Positions 46,977 through 58,337 of a DNA stretch of 64,000 nt are shown here, piece after piece. The translations under genes and the position numbers were made by a program. Within the stretch, counting starts at the first letter, position 1. Every line of letters starts with the position of its first letter. The stretch is from the NCBI RefSeq assembly GCF_030272615.1, contig NC_081415.1, forward strand, positions 627,419,240 through 627,483,239. Reading direction: 5' to 3'. The notes under the pieces were generated by a model. That model was not told the DNA's origin, ran no database searches, and saw nothing but the letters and a program-made list of their open reading frames with translations. The DNA is from Cryptomeria japonica. Taxonomy: Eukaryota > Streptophyta > Pinopsida > Cupressales > Cupressaceae.

Positions 46977-47372
46977 CTACTCAAAAGTGATGTTGTTGAA
47001 ATATTGTTTGCAATCTTCTACCATTTTCTTATAAGGCATCAATTTATCATTTTTTGTGTTATAGTCATCATTGACTTGATTGACAATCAGTTGTGAGTCA
47101 CCATACACTTGTAGCTCTTTTATCCTCCACTGTATAGTGGTACAAAGTCCTATGATGAGAGTTTCATATTTAGCTATATTATTTGTACATGGAAAATTGA
47201 TTATGCATGACTTCGGGATACAATCCCCTTGAGGGGTGATGAAAAGAATCCCGGCTCCTGCTCCGTGATTTATGTAAGAACCATAAAAGTACAATTTCCA
47301 AGTGGTGGATGTTGTTAATGTAAACATAGATTTATCAGCAAAATCCAATAGTAGCAAGTGACTGTCTTGCAA
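46977..47372 (-). pseudogene. T1 archaeal-type RNase H
   Basis: WKLYFYGSYINHGAGAGILF, NNIAKYETLIIGL and ELQVYGDSQLIVNQV show the second RNase H of Tat-type elements, here in its usual place after the RT-linked RNase H. The first catalytic Asp is Tyr (FYGS), and the Glu position reads KYET. V keeps FDGS at the same place (about 63910), so the change arose in T1. Confidence 0.82.
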
Positions 47373-47402
47373 GGGAGCTTTCGTTGATTAATCTGCTATA
47401 AT

Positions 47403-48394
47403 CTACCCTTTGATTTTCTTTCTATCCACGTATTCTATGTCAAACTCACTTAAAATCATGACCCACTTGGCCAATCTTCCAGTTAATGTTGCCCTTCTCA
47501 ACAGATACTTGAGAGGATCAAAACATGCTACGAGTTGAACTTTGTGACTCAGCATATAGTGTCTAAGCTTTTGAGATGCAAAGATCACTGGTAGACATTC
47601 TCATTCTATGGGAGTGTAATTAAGCTCATATCCAATAAGTGTTCTACTTATATAGGATATTTATCTTTCCTTTCCTTGATCATCATGTTGTACCAAAAGG
47701 GCTCCCAACAATGAGGTTGTTGTTGATATATACAGTAATAAAGACTTTCCTGGAGTAGGTGGAACTAATATTGGAGTAGTCAAAAGATAATCCTTTAAAG
47801 CTTGAAAAGATTCTTGGCACTGATCTGTCCATTTGAAGGTGACTCCTTTTTTGAGTAAATGCTGAAATGGGTGACATTTATCTACTAGTTGTGCTATGAA
47901 CCTTCTTATAAACTGTAATCTTCCTTGTAATCCTCTTAATTGCTTGAGTGTTGATGGTGGCTGCATATCAATGTTTGCTTTGACCTTTGCTAGATCTACC
48001 TCAATTCCTCTATTAGAAACAATAAAACTTAGAAGTTTTCCAGTTGTGACACCAAAAACACACTTCTTTGGATTTAATTTGACATTGTATTGTTCTAATT
48101 GATCAAATATCTTAGCCAAGACTTCCAAGTGACCTTCTCTTATTTTTTATTTTTCTAGTAGATCATCAACATAGTCTTCCATCATATTGTGGATCATGTC
48201 ATGGAATAATGTTGTCATAGCCCTTTGATATGTTGCTTCAGCATTCTTAAGACCAAACGACATGACGTTCCAACAGTATGTTCCCATGGACAGATAAGTG
48301 CAGTCTTGTGTTGATCTTCTGGTGCAATCCTGATTTGGTTGTATGCTGAAAAACCATCAATTAGTGAAAGCATTTCATTCCCAACAGTTAGATA
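47403..48394 (-). pseudogene. T1 reverse transcriptase C-terminal part and linked RNase H
   Basis: Near 48394-48140 the palm can be read in broken frames (GYNQIRIAPEDQHKT and the YVDDLL box). Then 48128-47661 gives LNPKKCVFGVTTGKLL, TLKQLRGLQGRLQFIRRFIA and TPGKSLLLYISTTTSLLGAL. RNase H follows (47588-47403: VIFASQKLRHYMLSHKVQL, AKWVMILSEFDIEYVDRKK). Several stops are present. V interrupts it between SLIDGF and the catalytic region. Confidence 0.88.
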
Positions 48395-49900
48395 TGCAGA
48401 CGTATAAATCTGACCACTTTTCTAAATAAATATTTAATATTTGTTTTCACCCATTCCTCCTATTAATTAAATTCTATTTAATTAATTTCTTTACATTCAT
48501 CTATTTGATTAAATAAATTACATAATTTATAGTAATTTATTTAATCAAGTTCACTTAAACCTTTTCTAGCCTTTGATTAAATAAATCACTCTATTTAATT
48601 AATTCCTCTTTCTCCCCTTTTAATTAAATTTACATTTAATTAAATTGATCCTTGCAAATAAATAAATCTAATTTATTTATTTAAATCTCCCACTTGTATT
48701 TATGCAAGTTGCATCTATTTAGTTGAAATAGAGTAATTTTATTTTAATTAAAATCATTTTTCCTCCACTTGCATTTTCCTAAATCTCCCACTTGCCTTCT
48801 AAACCCCCTTCTAGATTCTTCTAATCCATTCCAATTAGCCTAATCCATCCCCTAATTATTGCCACAATCCTAAGCAAAGAAAAGTCACTTCTCAAAGCCT
48901 CCAAAGTCTTCAATAACCATTAAAGGCTTTATGTCCTCAATAAGTTAACCCTCAAAGTCTTCCAAACCATTTAAGGCTCTTACATAACCATTAATGGTTA
49001 GCTCAATCTTCTTGCAAGATTAGAGACTTTCTCTCTAACTCAACCCTCATCTAACCCAAGGGTCTCAGCAAGCATTCATGGCTTTAACCTTGGTTATCCC
49101 TTTAACCCTTGCACAAGAGTTCACCCCTTGGGTAAAAGCTTTATTCAATCGATAACCCTAACCTAACCTTAACCCTTACCTCCTAAGGTAGCCTCCATGT
49201 CTTCTCAAGCATTTAATGCTTCTTTCATCTCCTCTCAAGCAACCTTTTGTTGACAATTGTCACCATTTCATTGGTGAGAATTGTAAACATGGATTGATTA
49301 ACTTTCAATCCTAACCCTTGTTAAGATTATCCAATCTTGACCATCCATTGCCCTATTTTTCCTATAAATAGAGCTCTCACTCTCTCATATTGATATAGAA
49401 GTTTTTATGTATCAAACTTATAGTCATTTTGCTAATGATATATCCAAGTCTTTGTGCATCAAACTTATAGTCATTTTACTAATCATTTTAGCCTCTCAGT
49501 GTTAAATCATTATAATAGCATTTAGAAGCATTTTAATATCATAGAATATCCATGTCATACTAGTATATCATTGCTAGGATAATTTGCTAATCTTATCATC
49601 ATCTTTATGCTAGCTTAATCATCATAGTTTCAATATCATACATGTCTTAGGAATACATTCATGCATAATAATCAAACGTCACTTGTTCTTGGAGTTGTCA
49701 TTCCTAAGTCACTCTGCTAAGTGATCTGAGAGCAAAGAAATTGACTTTAGGGATCCTGTGAGATAGAGAACAATGGGACACCCCTTGAGAAGTTGAGCTA
49801 TTTCCATATAGTTCCTATAACTTGCATCAAGAGTCTCATTGGTGTGTGGGCCTTTTGACTTAGACTTTTACATTTTTCTTGCCCTCATTTCCCGCATACA
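48395..49900 (+). repeat. 5' LTR of V
   Basis: 1506 bp, TGCAGACGTATAAATC to CCCGCATACA. Its first 400 bp are rich in TTAATTAAAT words. A solo copy is at 38216-39664. Confidence 0.9.
49362..49373 (+). promoter_or_regulatory. TATA box in the V LTR
   Basis: CTATAAATAGAG, about 970 bp into the LTR and 530 bp before its end, in plus orientation consistent with the PBS. The solo copy has a decayed form at 39169-39180. Confidence 0.75.
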
Positions 49901-49904
49901 TTTA

Positions 49905-49921
49905 TGGTGCCCATCGTGGGG
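49905..49921 (+). promoter_or_regulatory. Primer binding site of V
   Basis: TGGTGCCCATCGTGGGG, 4 bp after the LTR end, resembles the PBS TGGTGCCCACCGTGGGG/TGGCGCCCACCGTGGGG found in plant Ty3/gypsy elements. Confidence 0.82.
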
Positions 49922-49987
49922 ATCATCCCCATAAATCATATCATTTTAATGCAGGACAAAGATTACAAGCACACTGGAATACTGTTT

Positions 49988-50220
49988 TAGCATGTAGGGA
50001 ACTTTTATTAGTGCATTTGGAGCAAACAGTAGCGCGTTCGGTAAACTATTTAGCGCATCAGAACCTTTCTTTAGCATGTTTGAACTTAGTGTTAGCGCAT
50101 AATACTTCAGATTTCTTTCTTGCGCGTCGGGATAATAGTGTAGCGCATTCGATAATCAGTGTAGCGCTTAGGAGTCTTTCTATAGCATATATGTAACTTT
50201 TTGTAGTGCTTCTGTGCAGA
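49988..50220 (+). repeat. 21-bp phased array 1 in the V leader
   Basis: Eleven copies of a unit starting TAGCGCAT or a variant begin at 49988, 50009, 50030, 50051, 50072, 50093, 50120, 50141, 50162, 50183 and 50204. All steps are 21 bp except one of 27. The first 8 bases are conserved and the other 13 vary. Read in one frame (49879-50196) it gives a 7-residue repeat such as LAHQNLS, LACLNLV, VAHSIIS. Confidence 0.9.
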
Positions 50221-50448
50221 AGCTCAACGTGTGACTCTGTCAGAAACAAGAAAAATATAATTTGTAACAGAAGTAAAAAGTTAGGCTTGTATAAGCTCAC
50301 CTTGGATTTAAATTTTTCACTAACTGTTATTTTTGTTGCAGGTTACTAATCTTTGTTTGCAGATTGGAGGAGTTTTATTTTGGGCATTTAATTATTTTTG
50401 TTTCTAAATTTTTCAAGTTATTTTTAAAAATAGTTCATTTTCCCATTA

Positions 50449-50600
50449 GTTAAAAAGAACTACAAACTCACTTCATTTTGCAAAAGTTAAAAAGAACTAC
50501 AAACTCACTTCATTTTGCAAAAGTTAAAAAGCACTACAAACTCACTTCATTTTGCAAAAGTTAAAAAGAACTACAAACTCACTTTCAATTTTGCAAAGGT
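50449..50600 (+). repeat. 37-bp tandem repeat, four units, in the V leader
   Basis: Units start at 50449, 50486, 50523 and 50560, beginning GTTAAAAAGAACTACAAACT. The first three are nearly identical; the fourth has small insertions. A looser form (AAAAGAAT/ACTCC...TTGC) continues to about 50720. Confidence 0.9.
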
Positions 50601-50719
50601 TAAAAAGAATCCCATTTTTCCTTTGGTGCTAGTTAAAAGAACTCCATTATTCCTTTGGTGCATAAAACAAAACCTCACTTCATTTTTGCAAAAGATAAAA
50701 AGAATCTCACTTTTATTAT

Positions 50720-51780
50720 TTTGTGCAAGGAAAAAAGAGTTTTCATTGAGGATTGATTTCATAATTTTCCTTTTGTTGACCAACATCGCGATTTACTTTG
50801 TTGACCAGGTTTGTTTTCAAAAGTTTTGGAAATACACATTTTTCTATGAAGAGTTAAAAATAACACCATGCTTGTTGGAGCAACATCTCCAAATAGAATT
50901 TAGGAAATCATTATCTTGAAGGCTAAAAAGAACCTTGTTTGCCTTGTCTTGAAAGTGGAAGGTATATGCTCTCCCCTTAATTGGGTGACCAAAAAGACAA
51001 ACCACTCTTATGCTTTATTTACTTCAAGCATTTAAATCCTTTAGAAGGCCTGCCCTCTCGAGTTGCCCTTAGGGCACCATTAATGGCCAATGAGAGGGGA
51101 ATGAACTAAGTGGGAAATGACTTTATCGCCAAGTGTTCCAACCCACTATAATCAAAAGTGGATGTTGACGAAAGACCCCTTCAATGGTTTTTCTCAGCGA
51201 TTAGCCTTCCCCCAGTTTCTTTAAGATACGTAAAACCTTTGTTCTAAAGGTTGGGAAGCCTCCTGAGGGAGTTTATCATTAAAGACTTAACGGAAGCCTG
51301 ATTAAAAACTTTAGCATTAGAAGCTTTGAGCCGAGTCGGTTACTAGACATTTTCAATATCATAGTGCAAGGGTGGGGAAGAATCCACCCCCAAGATCACT
51401 CACCATATATCTCCCAAGATAACTATTCAATTGTGAAGCAATTCACTTTGAGTTAATTTCTACTAAAAGGAAAAAAAATGGGTGCCCCCTAGGGGTGACA
51501 AGGTTGTTTGAGCTGACGGAGTATCGAGACTAGTGGGCTATGATATTGTTGATGACCCTTGAATAAAGAGTCTTCTTGATTTGTCTAATTTGTTATCCAA
51601 ACCAGTGAAAACATCAAGGATTTGAACACATCCTCAAAAGGACATACACTACTTGTTTAGCATAGACAATTTTTTTATCTCTTCTATACATCGTGTTGTC
51701 AAGTCCTTCTTTTCAGAAAATCATCCATAAAAATCACAATTGTTAAATTTCAAACCTGCAGAAACAAAGAAATCGGGATA
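50720..51780 (+). other. V leader, no gene recognised
   Basis: About 1 kb between the repeat arrays. The frame 50515-50919 is Lys/Phe-rich, overlaps the 37-bp repeats and shows no domain. I see no other structure. Confidence 0.6.
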
Positions 51781-51782
51781 AT

Positions 51783-52150
51783 TAGCGTATAGGAACAACA
51801 TCCTAGCATGTGGCAAGCATTTAGTAGCGTATTTGAACCAACACATAGTGCTTTCATCAGTTATCTTAGCGCCTAATCAGTATCATACTCGTGAAATTCC
51901 CAGTAGCACTTTTCAACATCGGTGTAGCGCATTAAAACATCATCATAGCACATCAGAAACATTTCATAATGCTTTCAGTTCAAAACAAAGTGCGTAATCA
52001 GGACATAATAGCGCATAACCTATCCAGAACAGTCATTTTCAAACAGTCTAAACTAGTGTGTAGTGAAGGCATCTTAGCGCATAGGAAACATTCTCTAACA
52101 CATTTTGAACATTCTTTAGTGCATTCAGTCTCTGTCTTAGCGCATGATCA
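51783..52150 (+). repeat. 21-bp phased array 2 in the V leader
   Basis: About fifteen copies of the same TAGCGCAT-type unit as array 1, starting 51783, 51804, 51825, 51846 and 51867 in exact 21-bp steps, then with some irregular spacings to about 52150. The frame 51969-52157 reads as ILAHRKH, SLTHFEH, SLVHSVS, VLAHDQF. The two arrays are 1.6 kb apart. Confidence 0.87.
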
Positions 52151-52988
52151 ATTTTAGGGAAAAACAGAGAGGAAATCCAGTACTTTGGGAAAATTTTATC
52201 GACAGTTTCAAATACCCTTTCAGGTCCTTTAGCAAACTCAGCAACAAAAATTCAAATCTGATCATCAGTGAGAAAATTTCCAAATCAACAAAGCGCTCTT
52301 AGAATGAGTTTTCAAATCATTAAACTAGCTTGAGATCAAACTTCATCCACCAAAATCATGAAGTATCAGAAACAGTGATCAAAGTTTCACCATCCAACGG
52401 ATTCTATCAAAAACACACACCTAGTTTAATCCTTAAGTTGTCAAATAAATTTTCCATATTGGGAGACTTTATCCATATCATTTGACACACTTTGTTGTGG
52501 AGGTGAATCTAACTAAACCTCTACTTGATAAAGTAAACTTGAGTATTCAAACGAAGTATCCAAATCCAATATCAACTCAACCTTTGATCATTCGTGTATG
52601 ACCACTCCTCATATTTTGAGAAGAACAAGTCTTCATCACAAAACTAAGTTGAAGAAGAGACAACCTAGTTCTAAGGCACTTTCAAGAAGGAATAAATTTC
52701 TCTATATCAATCGTCAACTCTTTGCATCACATCGAGCATTCTTGCGTCACATGTGATTGTATATCCAAGCAAAAACAAACGAGTTTGACAAGGAACCTTT
52801 GAGAAGTAGGGCTTACATTCAGAAAGCGGCATTCAACCAATGCCTAAATCTTGGAGGAAGGATTAACCCCGCTTTGTTCCCACAGTTTTGTATCACATAT
52901 AACAAAACTCGACTTGAACCACCAACACCACCCAGAACTCCCTTAGAAGACGCAAAATTTATCATGGTAGAAATATATTAAATGCCCA

Positions 52989-54930
52989 TTGTCACTTGAT
53001 CTCAGAGAAACAAAATCACAACCAAAATTGAGTGTGGGTTGTAGATTATCCAATCCTTTTGATGAGTATGCCAATATGGGTGAAACAAAGATCACTGAAG
53101 AACTTCTCCAAGAATGTCAAGAAAATGCAACATTCCAAAAACTCATGGAAAGACTTATCGAAGCAGAAAAGGAAAAATATCTACTCATGCTAACTAGCAA
53201 AGGAGTTAACGTTCCTGAAGATTTTGATATAGAAGAATTAAGGAATATAGATGAGAGAATTTCAAGAAAAAGGTCTATAAATTATGCCTATCAAGAACAA
53301 CAAAGAGAAGAAGAGACACATGGTCCTGAAAACACACGCAAACAAGAACAAGACCATACCCACAACCAAGATAATCTTAATGAAAGAGGGGAAGCTCTCC
53401 CTCGGAGGACAAATGCACCCATGGTTGCTCTTAAACAATAAATCCAAACACTGCAAAGGCAAATGCAAGACTTGCAACAAGGAACTACTGTACGATACTC
53501 CTTGGACGAGATCTATCCTTATCATTTTGATAGGAGAGTGAACATGGTACCATTTCCCCCAAATTCAGATATACCAAAGTATGATAAATACAATGGTAAA
53601 AGTGATCCTCATGATCATGTTTGGGAATTTTGTACCATGAGCCTATAGTTTGCTCACGATGACACTTACTTAATGATATTATTCCCAAGAAGTTTGGGAG
53701 GGAAAACAATGGAGTGGTTGTCTAAACTTACACCTCCCATCAGATCATTTGATGATTTGGTAAACAAATTCATAATGCAATACTCCTATATAATTCAACA
53801 CACAATCACCATGTTGGATGTGTGTAACAAAAAACAAAAGAGCAATGAAACCTTCATGGTGTTTCTTCAGTGGTGGAGATGCATGGTTTCAAGATATCCT
53901 CGAAACGTGTCTGAAAAGGAAAAGATGGAAATCTTTAGCAATAACCTAAATAGTGAGATGAGTTATCAAATCAAACTCCAATGCATACCATATTTTGCCA
54001 AAATGATAGAAAATAGAATCCAAGTGGAGGAAGCTTGCATCAAGAAAGGAACATTGAATTTCTTTAAAGAATGTGTTAATTCATCAAGAACTAACCCCTT
54101 TATAAATCAAAACAACAACAACACTTTAGACAAATTCAGATTTTGGACAAGGAACAAAAACATTGTTGATGATGGGGTAGTTGATGCTAATAATGTGAAG
54201 TATAAACAACCAGTGTTGGCTTTATCGGGTAACCCACCATCCAACAAAAATAAAAAGTATTAATCAAGGCACTAACACTTATCCACAAAATACCAACCAA
54301 GGAACTTCAACATCAAACACCAACAACAATAACCAAGGCAACAACACTAACCGAGGGAATAATGCAAACCAGAGAGGCAACACCAACACTTTTCCATATA
54401 GATGCATGTACACACCATTAGGACAAACCTTAGAATCAATGTTTCGAGAACTCTTGGTGAATAAGATTATCACATTGTCATCCATGAACAACTTTTAACC
54501 CAAGGTCAAACCACCTTGGTGGAATGATGCACATTTATGTGATTTTCATCACAATAAAGGACATCACACAAAAGATTGCATGAGGCTAAAGAACATCATT
54601 CAGGACATGATCGATAGAGGTGATTTAATAGTTGATGGTCACAAAATGAATGGTGACCATGACGCCTTTAAAAATCCTCTTTCAAATTACAAGGGAGGAG
54701 CTTCAACATCAAATGATACCAGAGGAGCTCGTATAAATCACCTATACGATAACACCATCAATCACATATCGACATATGACAACCACGTAAATGTCATAAA
54801 AATCAAGGACAAACAAGAACATGCATCGATCAATCTGACAACCACAACACAAAAATACGTCTTGAAAGGGAACACATCAACATCCACCGCTATCCCCAAG
54901 ACTCAATGCAAGCTAGTTGATCAACTGTGA
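52989..54930 (+). pseudogene. V gag, with stops and one frameshift
   Basis: The N-terminal part (52989-53441) is charged and likely helical (ELLQECQENATFQKLMERLI). After a TAA (Gln-like context) the capsid region follows: LDEIYPYHFDRRVNMVPFPP, GGKTMEWLSKL and KEKMEIFSNNLNSEMSYQI (53463-54150), with a TAG at 53646. The frame changes near 54255 in an A-rich run. A stretch rich in Asn, Gln and Thr follows (54256-54420), then the cluster CDFHHNKGHHTKDC (about 54538-54580), typical of Tat gag. Gag forms the particle; this copy is not functional as read. Confidence 0.85.
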
Positions 54931-54960
54931 AGAACTCCCACTCAAATATCCATACTCGAG

Positions 54961-55325
54961 TTGCTAAAACTCTCGCCAAAACACAAAGATATCTTGGAAC
55001 AAGCACTTGTTGAAACAAGTGTTCCTAAAGATCTGGACATTGATCAATTCCAAGCCATGGTGGCTCATATGATAGGGCCACATAACCTTACCTTTTCCGA
55101 ACACAATGATGTCTCCTTGAATCATCCGCATAACACTCCACTCCATATCGAAGTCTTAGTCTATAAACACCAAGTAAAAAGAGTGTTAATAGATGGAGGA
55201 TCTAGTTTCAATATCCGTACTTTAAATCTTATCCATGCATTGGGCTTCTCTGAGCAGTCTATTGATCCAAACAAGAAGATCACCATCAAAGCCTATGATG
55301 ATGAAGAAAGGTCATCCAAAGGAAT
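54961..55325 (+). pseudogene. V aspartic protease, N-terminal part, cut by Q
   Basis: The retropepsin motif is VLIDGGSSFNIRTLNL (Asp-Gly-Gly, near 55186-55215) followed by LGFSEQSIDP. The frame stops at the Q insertion (target site GGAAT 55321-55325) and resumes at 60561. Confidence 0.85.
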
Positions 55326-55832
55326 TGTTGGATTTTGCCAAGATCAAGAGGTCAATGAAATGTACAAGATAGAGACATAATATGGGACAAGAATAAACTG
55401 TATTCTCATCAATAGAAAAATGATCAACAATCAACTGGATTATTGTTCAATAGTTGTTGTTACATACAATGTAGATGAGCCTGCTTATATAGGCAAGGCT
55501 AGGGATATGTATGAGCACACAAATATGACATGTGGCTCAATAAGAAACAAGGGTAGGTAGGAAATATGTGTGGGTAGGTAGGAGAAATAATATAATATTC
55601 CACATGAGGTGGATCACCCACCGAAGGTGGAATTATCACTCCACAATAAGTGGATATGATAGTGTAATAACAAGATCAACACCATAAGAGGTGGAATTTC
55701 TCCTACACACACTATCCCAATGTGGCACAAACACCCAAGTGTCTCATATCCAAACTACTATGAAATGCATTATCCTAAGTAAACTTAAGTAAGTGTAATA
55801 ATATCCATGATGAATAATTATTTACACCAACA
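55326..55832 (-). repeat. 3' LTR of Q
   Basis: 507 bp, TGTTGGATTTTG to TTACACCAACA. TATA box complement GCTTATATAGGC at 55483-55494. Followed at 55833 by CCCCCCTTAAG, the complement of the polypurine tract. Confidence 0.95.
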
Positions 55833-56054
55833 CCCCCCCTTAAGTGCAACTTAGGGGAATGCACTTAAGTCTACAATGCAACTAAGCAATGCAAGATGGG
55901 TCCCGGCTACGAGGCCATGTTAGGTACCCATGAACAAATGCAAATGCATGCAAACCAATGCAATGAAATCTCTCACAAAGTGGGGAAAGAGAGAAAAACC
56001 CAATGGGAAAAAACCCTCCCCCAAAAGAGAGATGAAAGCTATACAAGAGAACTC
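55833..56054 (-). promoter_or_regulatory. Q polypurine tract and 3' untranslated region
   Basis: The minus strand reads CTTAAGGGGGG directly before the 3' LTR. The rest of the 220 bp up to the stop codon at 56055 has no feature I can name. Confidence 0.8.
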
Positions 56055-58337
56055 TCAAAGAAGTATGTGAGGAACAAAACCCCATGTGAGGAAAAAGTCC
56101 CCCCCATATGAGAGAAGAAGAGAAGTCAAACTGTGATCATCCCTCAATGAAGAATCTGCACCAATGATAGAAGCTCGATGTATGAAGAAACTGCTCCACG
56201 AACGTCGAATAACATTCCTCCCCTTAGGAAGAAACAAAACCAAAGGTGTATCCATGAAGTCTCCCCAATCATGAAGGGAAGATGTATGAAGAAAACTCAT
56301 GATGAAAGGAATCTCTGAAAACTGCTCAAGTGTTTCCATGTCGATGCTGAAAGATACCCCTTCCAAAGGTGGTGAACTGCTCCACACTGCTGAAAAAGGA
56401 ACTCCAACATCTAGTGAAGATGAATGTAGAACAATATCCAAAGACTCATGTGTCTCCTCAAAGAATAAAGAGACCTCCTCCAACTGCTGTACATAAGTAT
56501 CCACAATCATGTCAACCTCGAAAGAATGATCATGTAGAGAATGAACAAGAGGGTCAGAGTGTGCTCTCACAACAATCGAAGAAGGATCATCTTCATCAAA
56601 GAGAAGATGAATGTCATCAATGATGTCTCCCAAATCTGCAATGTAGGATTCCACAAACAAACCTGCAATGTCTGTCAAGTAATCATCCCATGAATCTGAA
56701 GCTGGAAGACAATGTATATCCTGCTGCACTGAATCACATGAAGGCAAAACTGTCGCACTATCTGCATCATCAGGTGCAATAGGTGATGTGATATCAATAT
56801 GAGGAGATGAAATACAAGACTCAAGAACGAGGTCACATGTGAGAATCCCCATGTTCAAGTGTCCAAAGTTCTCCTCAAAATCTAAACCATCACAATAAGT
56901 GTGATCAACATGTGTAGAATCATCAAATGTGAAATCATCATCATCAACAAAATCTGAAAAGGTGTATAACCGAGATGCATGATCAACCACCCCAGTTGCA
57001 ATGATAGCTCTAGTCTCCATGTCTCTAATAAAAACTGAGTCAGGTGTGAACTCCACAACTCTCTTAGTTGCGCCGTGTGTGATTTGATAGATAGAAAGGA
57101 GATTGTTTGTCAAGTGGGGTACACACAACACATCATTGAAGGAGTTATCCCCAATGTCAATAGATCCTTTCCCAATCACATCCATATATGTATGATTGCC
57201 CATCAAAATCTGTGGCATGGTGCAAGGCTCAAATGTAGAGAACATAGACTGTGAAGATGCCATATGATGAGAAGCCCCTGAATCTAGAAGCCATCTCTCT
57301 GAAGTATGATTTGTTGTAGCACATAGAGCTTTTCCTTTTCTTGTTCCAAAAGAGTGAGTCTTTCCACTTGTAGAAGCCATGAATGCTTGCCCTTTTCCTT
57401 TTGAATGTGAGGAAGTGGAAGTTGATGAATCATCCTTCTTGTAGACTTTAGGCAAATCAATGTTATGCTTTTTGATGATATGTGTAAGCTCATCAATCTT
57501 CTTAGTATGGCAACGATGTTCCTCATGACCAATCTTTTTACAATAAGCACAAGTAGGTCTCTCTCTCTTTGGTGAATTATCTTTCTTGGAAGAAGATGAA
57601 TCTCCTTGTTGTGGAGAAGATTGTGCTTTTTCCTTAGGTTTTGATTGCCATTTCTTCTTGTTTGAGTTGTCCTTTCCTTGATTTCCTTTGTTCCCTTGAT
57701 TTGCCACTAATGCTTGAGACTTAGAAGAAGCCTTAAGAATGCCCATGCTTATCAACTTAGTTTGTTCCATCATCAACATTTCATTGAAAGCATCAAATGT
57801 AGGCATTTTGTAGCTTGAACCCATTGTCATCCTATGAGTTTGGAAACTAGAAACAAATGCTGCATATTCTTGTGGAAGCTTCCCTATCAAGTTGAATATC
57901 AATTGAGTATCCTTTTTATAAATGCCACAATCTTTGAGTTGTGCCCTCAACTCATTTGCCTTAGTGACATAATCTTGTACAGTATCAAAGTTCTTGGGAT
58001 CTAACATGGTGAGATCACTATCAATTTGATATCCCCTAATCTCATCAACTTGACCATACAAGTCTTGAAACTTTTGCCAAGCATCCTTGATTAGAGTGTA
58101 TTTCTCAATATGAAAAATGAGATCCTTTGATACATACTTTCTTAAGGTACCAATTGCCATGATATTTTTAGTGAGCCAATCTAAGTGACCAACTGGATCA
58201 GCCTTAGGATCAGCTGGAGCAACAATAGTTCCATCAATGTAATGAGTGAGTCATTTTTCCATAAGTTTACTCAATGCATCAATTTTCCAAGTAGCATAAT
58301 TATGTGGAGTTAAGAGAGGAAACTTAGAAGAACCCAT
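56055..58337 (-). CDS. Q gag-protease protein with a long acidic C-terminal extension
   Basis: The frame runs from ATG 58337 (MGSSKFPLLTPHNYATWKID) with a single TGA at 58251-58253, where a Trp would be expected. From an internal Met at 58160 it is open for 701 codons. Domains, counted from 58160: UBN2 capsid region to about 150; zinc knuckle CAYCKKIGHEEHRC 204-217; protease WLLDSGASHHM around 291-300; then the start of the GAG-pre-integrase (GVVDHASRLYTFSDF, about 390-404). From about 405 it changes to a 240-residue acidic stretch (DDDDFTFDD, DDIIDDIHLLFDEDDPSS-like) and ends in a more hydrophobic tail near 640-701. Integrase would normally start here. Start choice is uncertain because of the TGA. 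Confidence 0.85.

Larger units (their letters stand above)
46568..48394 (-). mobile_element. Element T1: Tat-like Ty3/gypsy remnant split by Z and V
   Basis: Minus-strand pol from reverse transcriptase (cut at 48394 by V) through RNase H and a second RNase H to the start of integrase (cut at 46568 by Z). It is closely related to V (62514-64000). The remaining 5' part should lie right of V, beyond this window, and the 3' part left of Z. Confidence 0.88.

Noticed and set aside
49879-50196. 105-codon plus-strand frame over the first 21-bp array, as a real protein
   Set aside because: It begins in the LTR and crosses the PBS; the heptad repeat follows directly from a 21-bp DNA repeat. The repeat itself is kept as a finding.
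50515-50919. 134-codon frame rich in Lys and Phe in the V leader
   Set aside because: Produced by the 37-bp repeat and AT-rich DNA; no motif.
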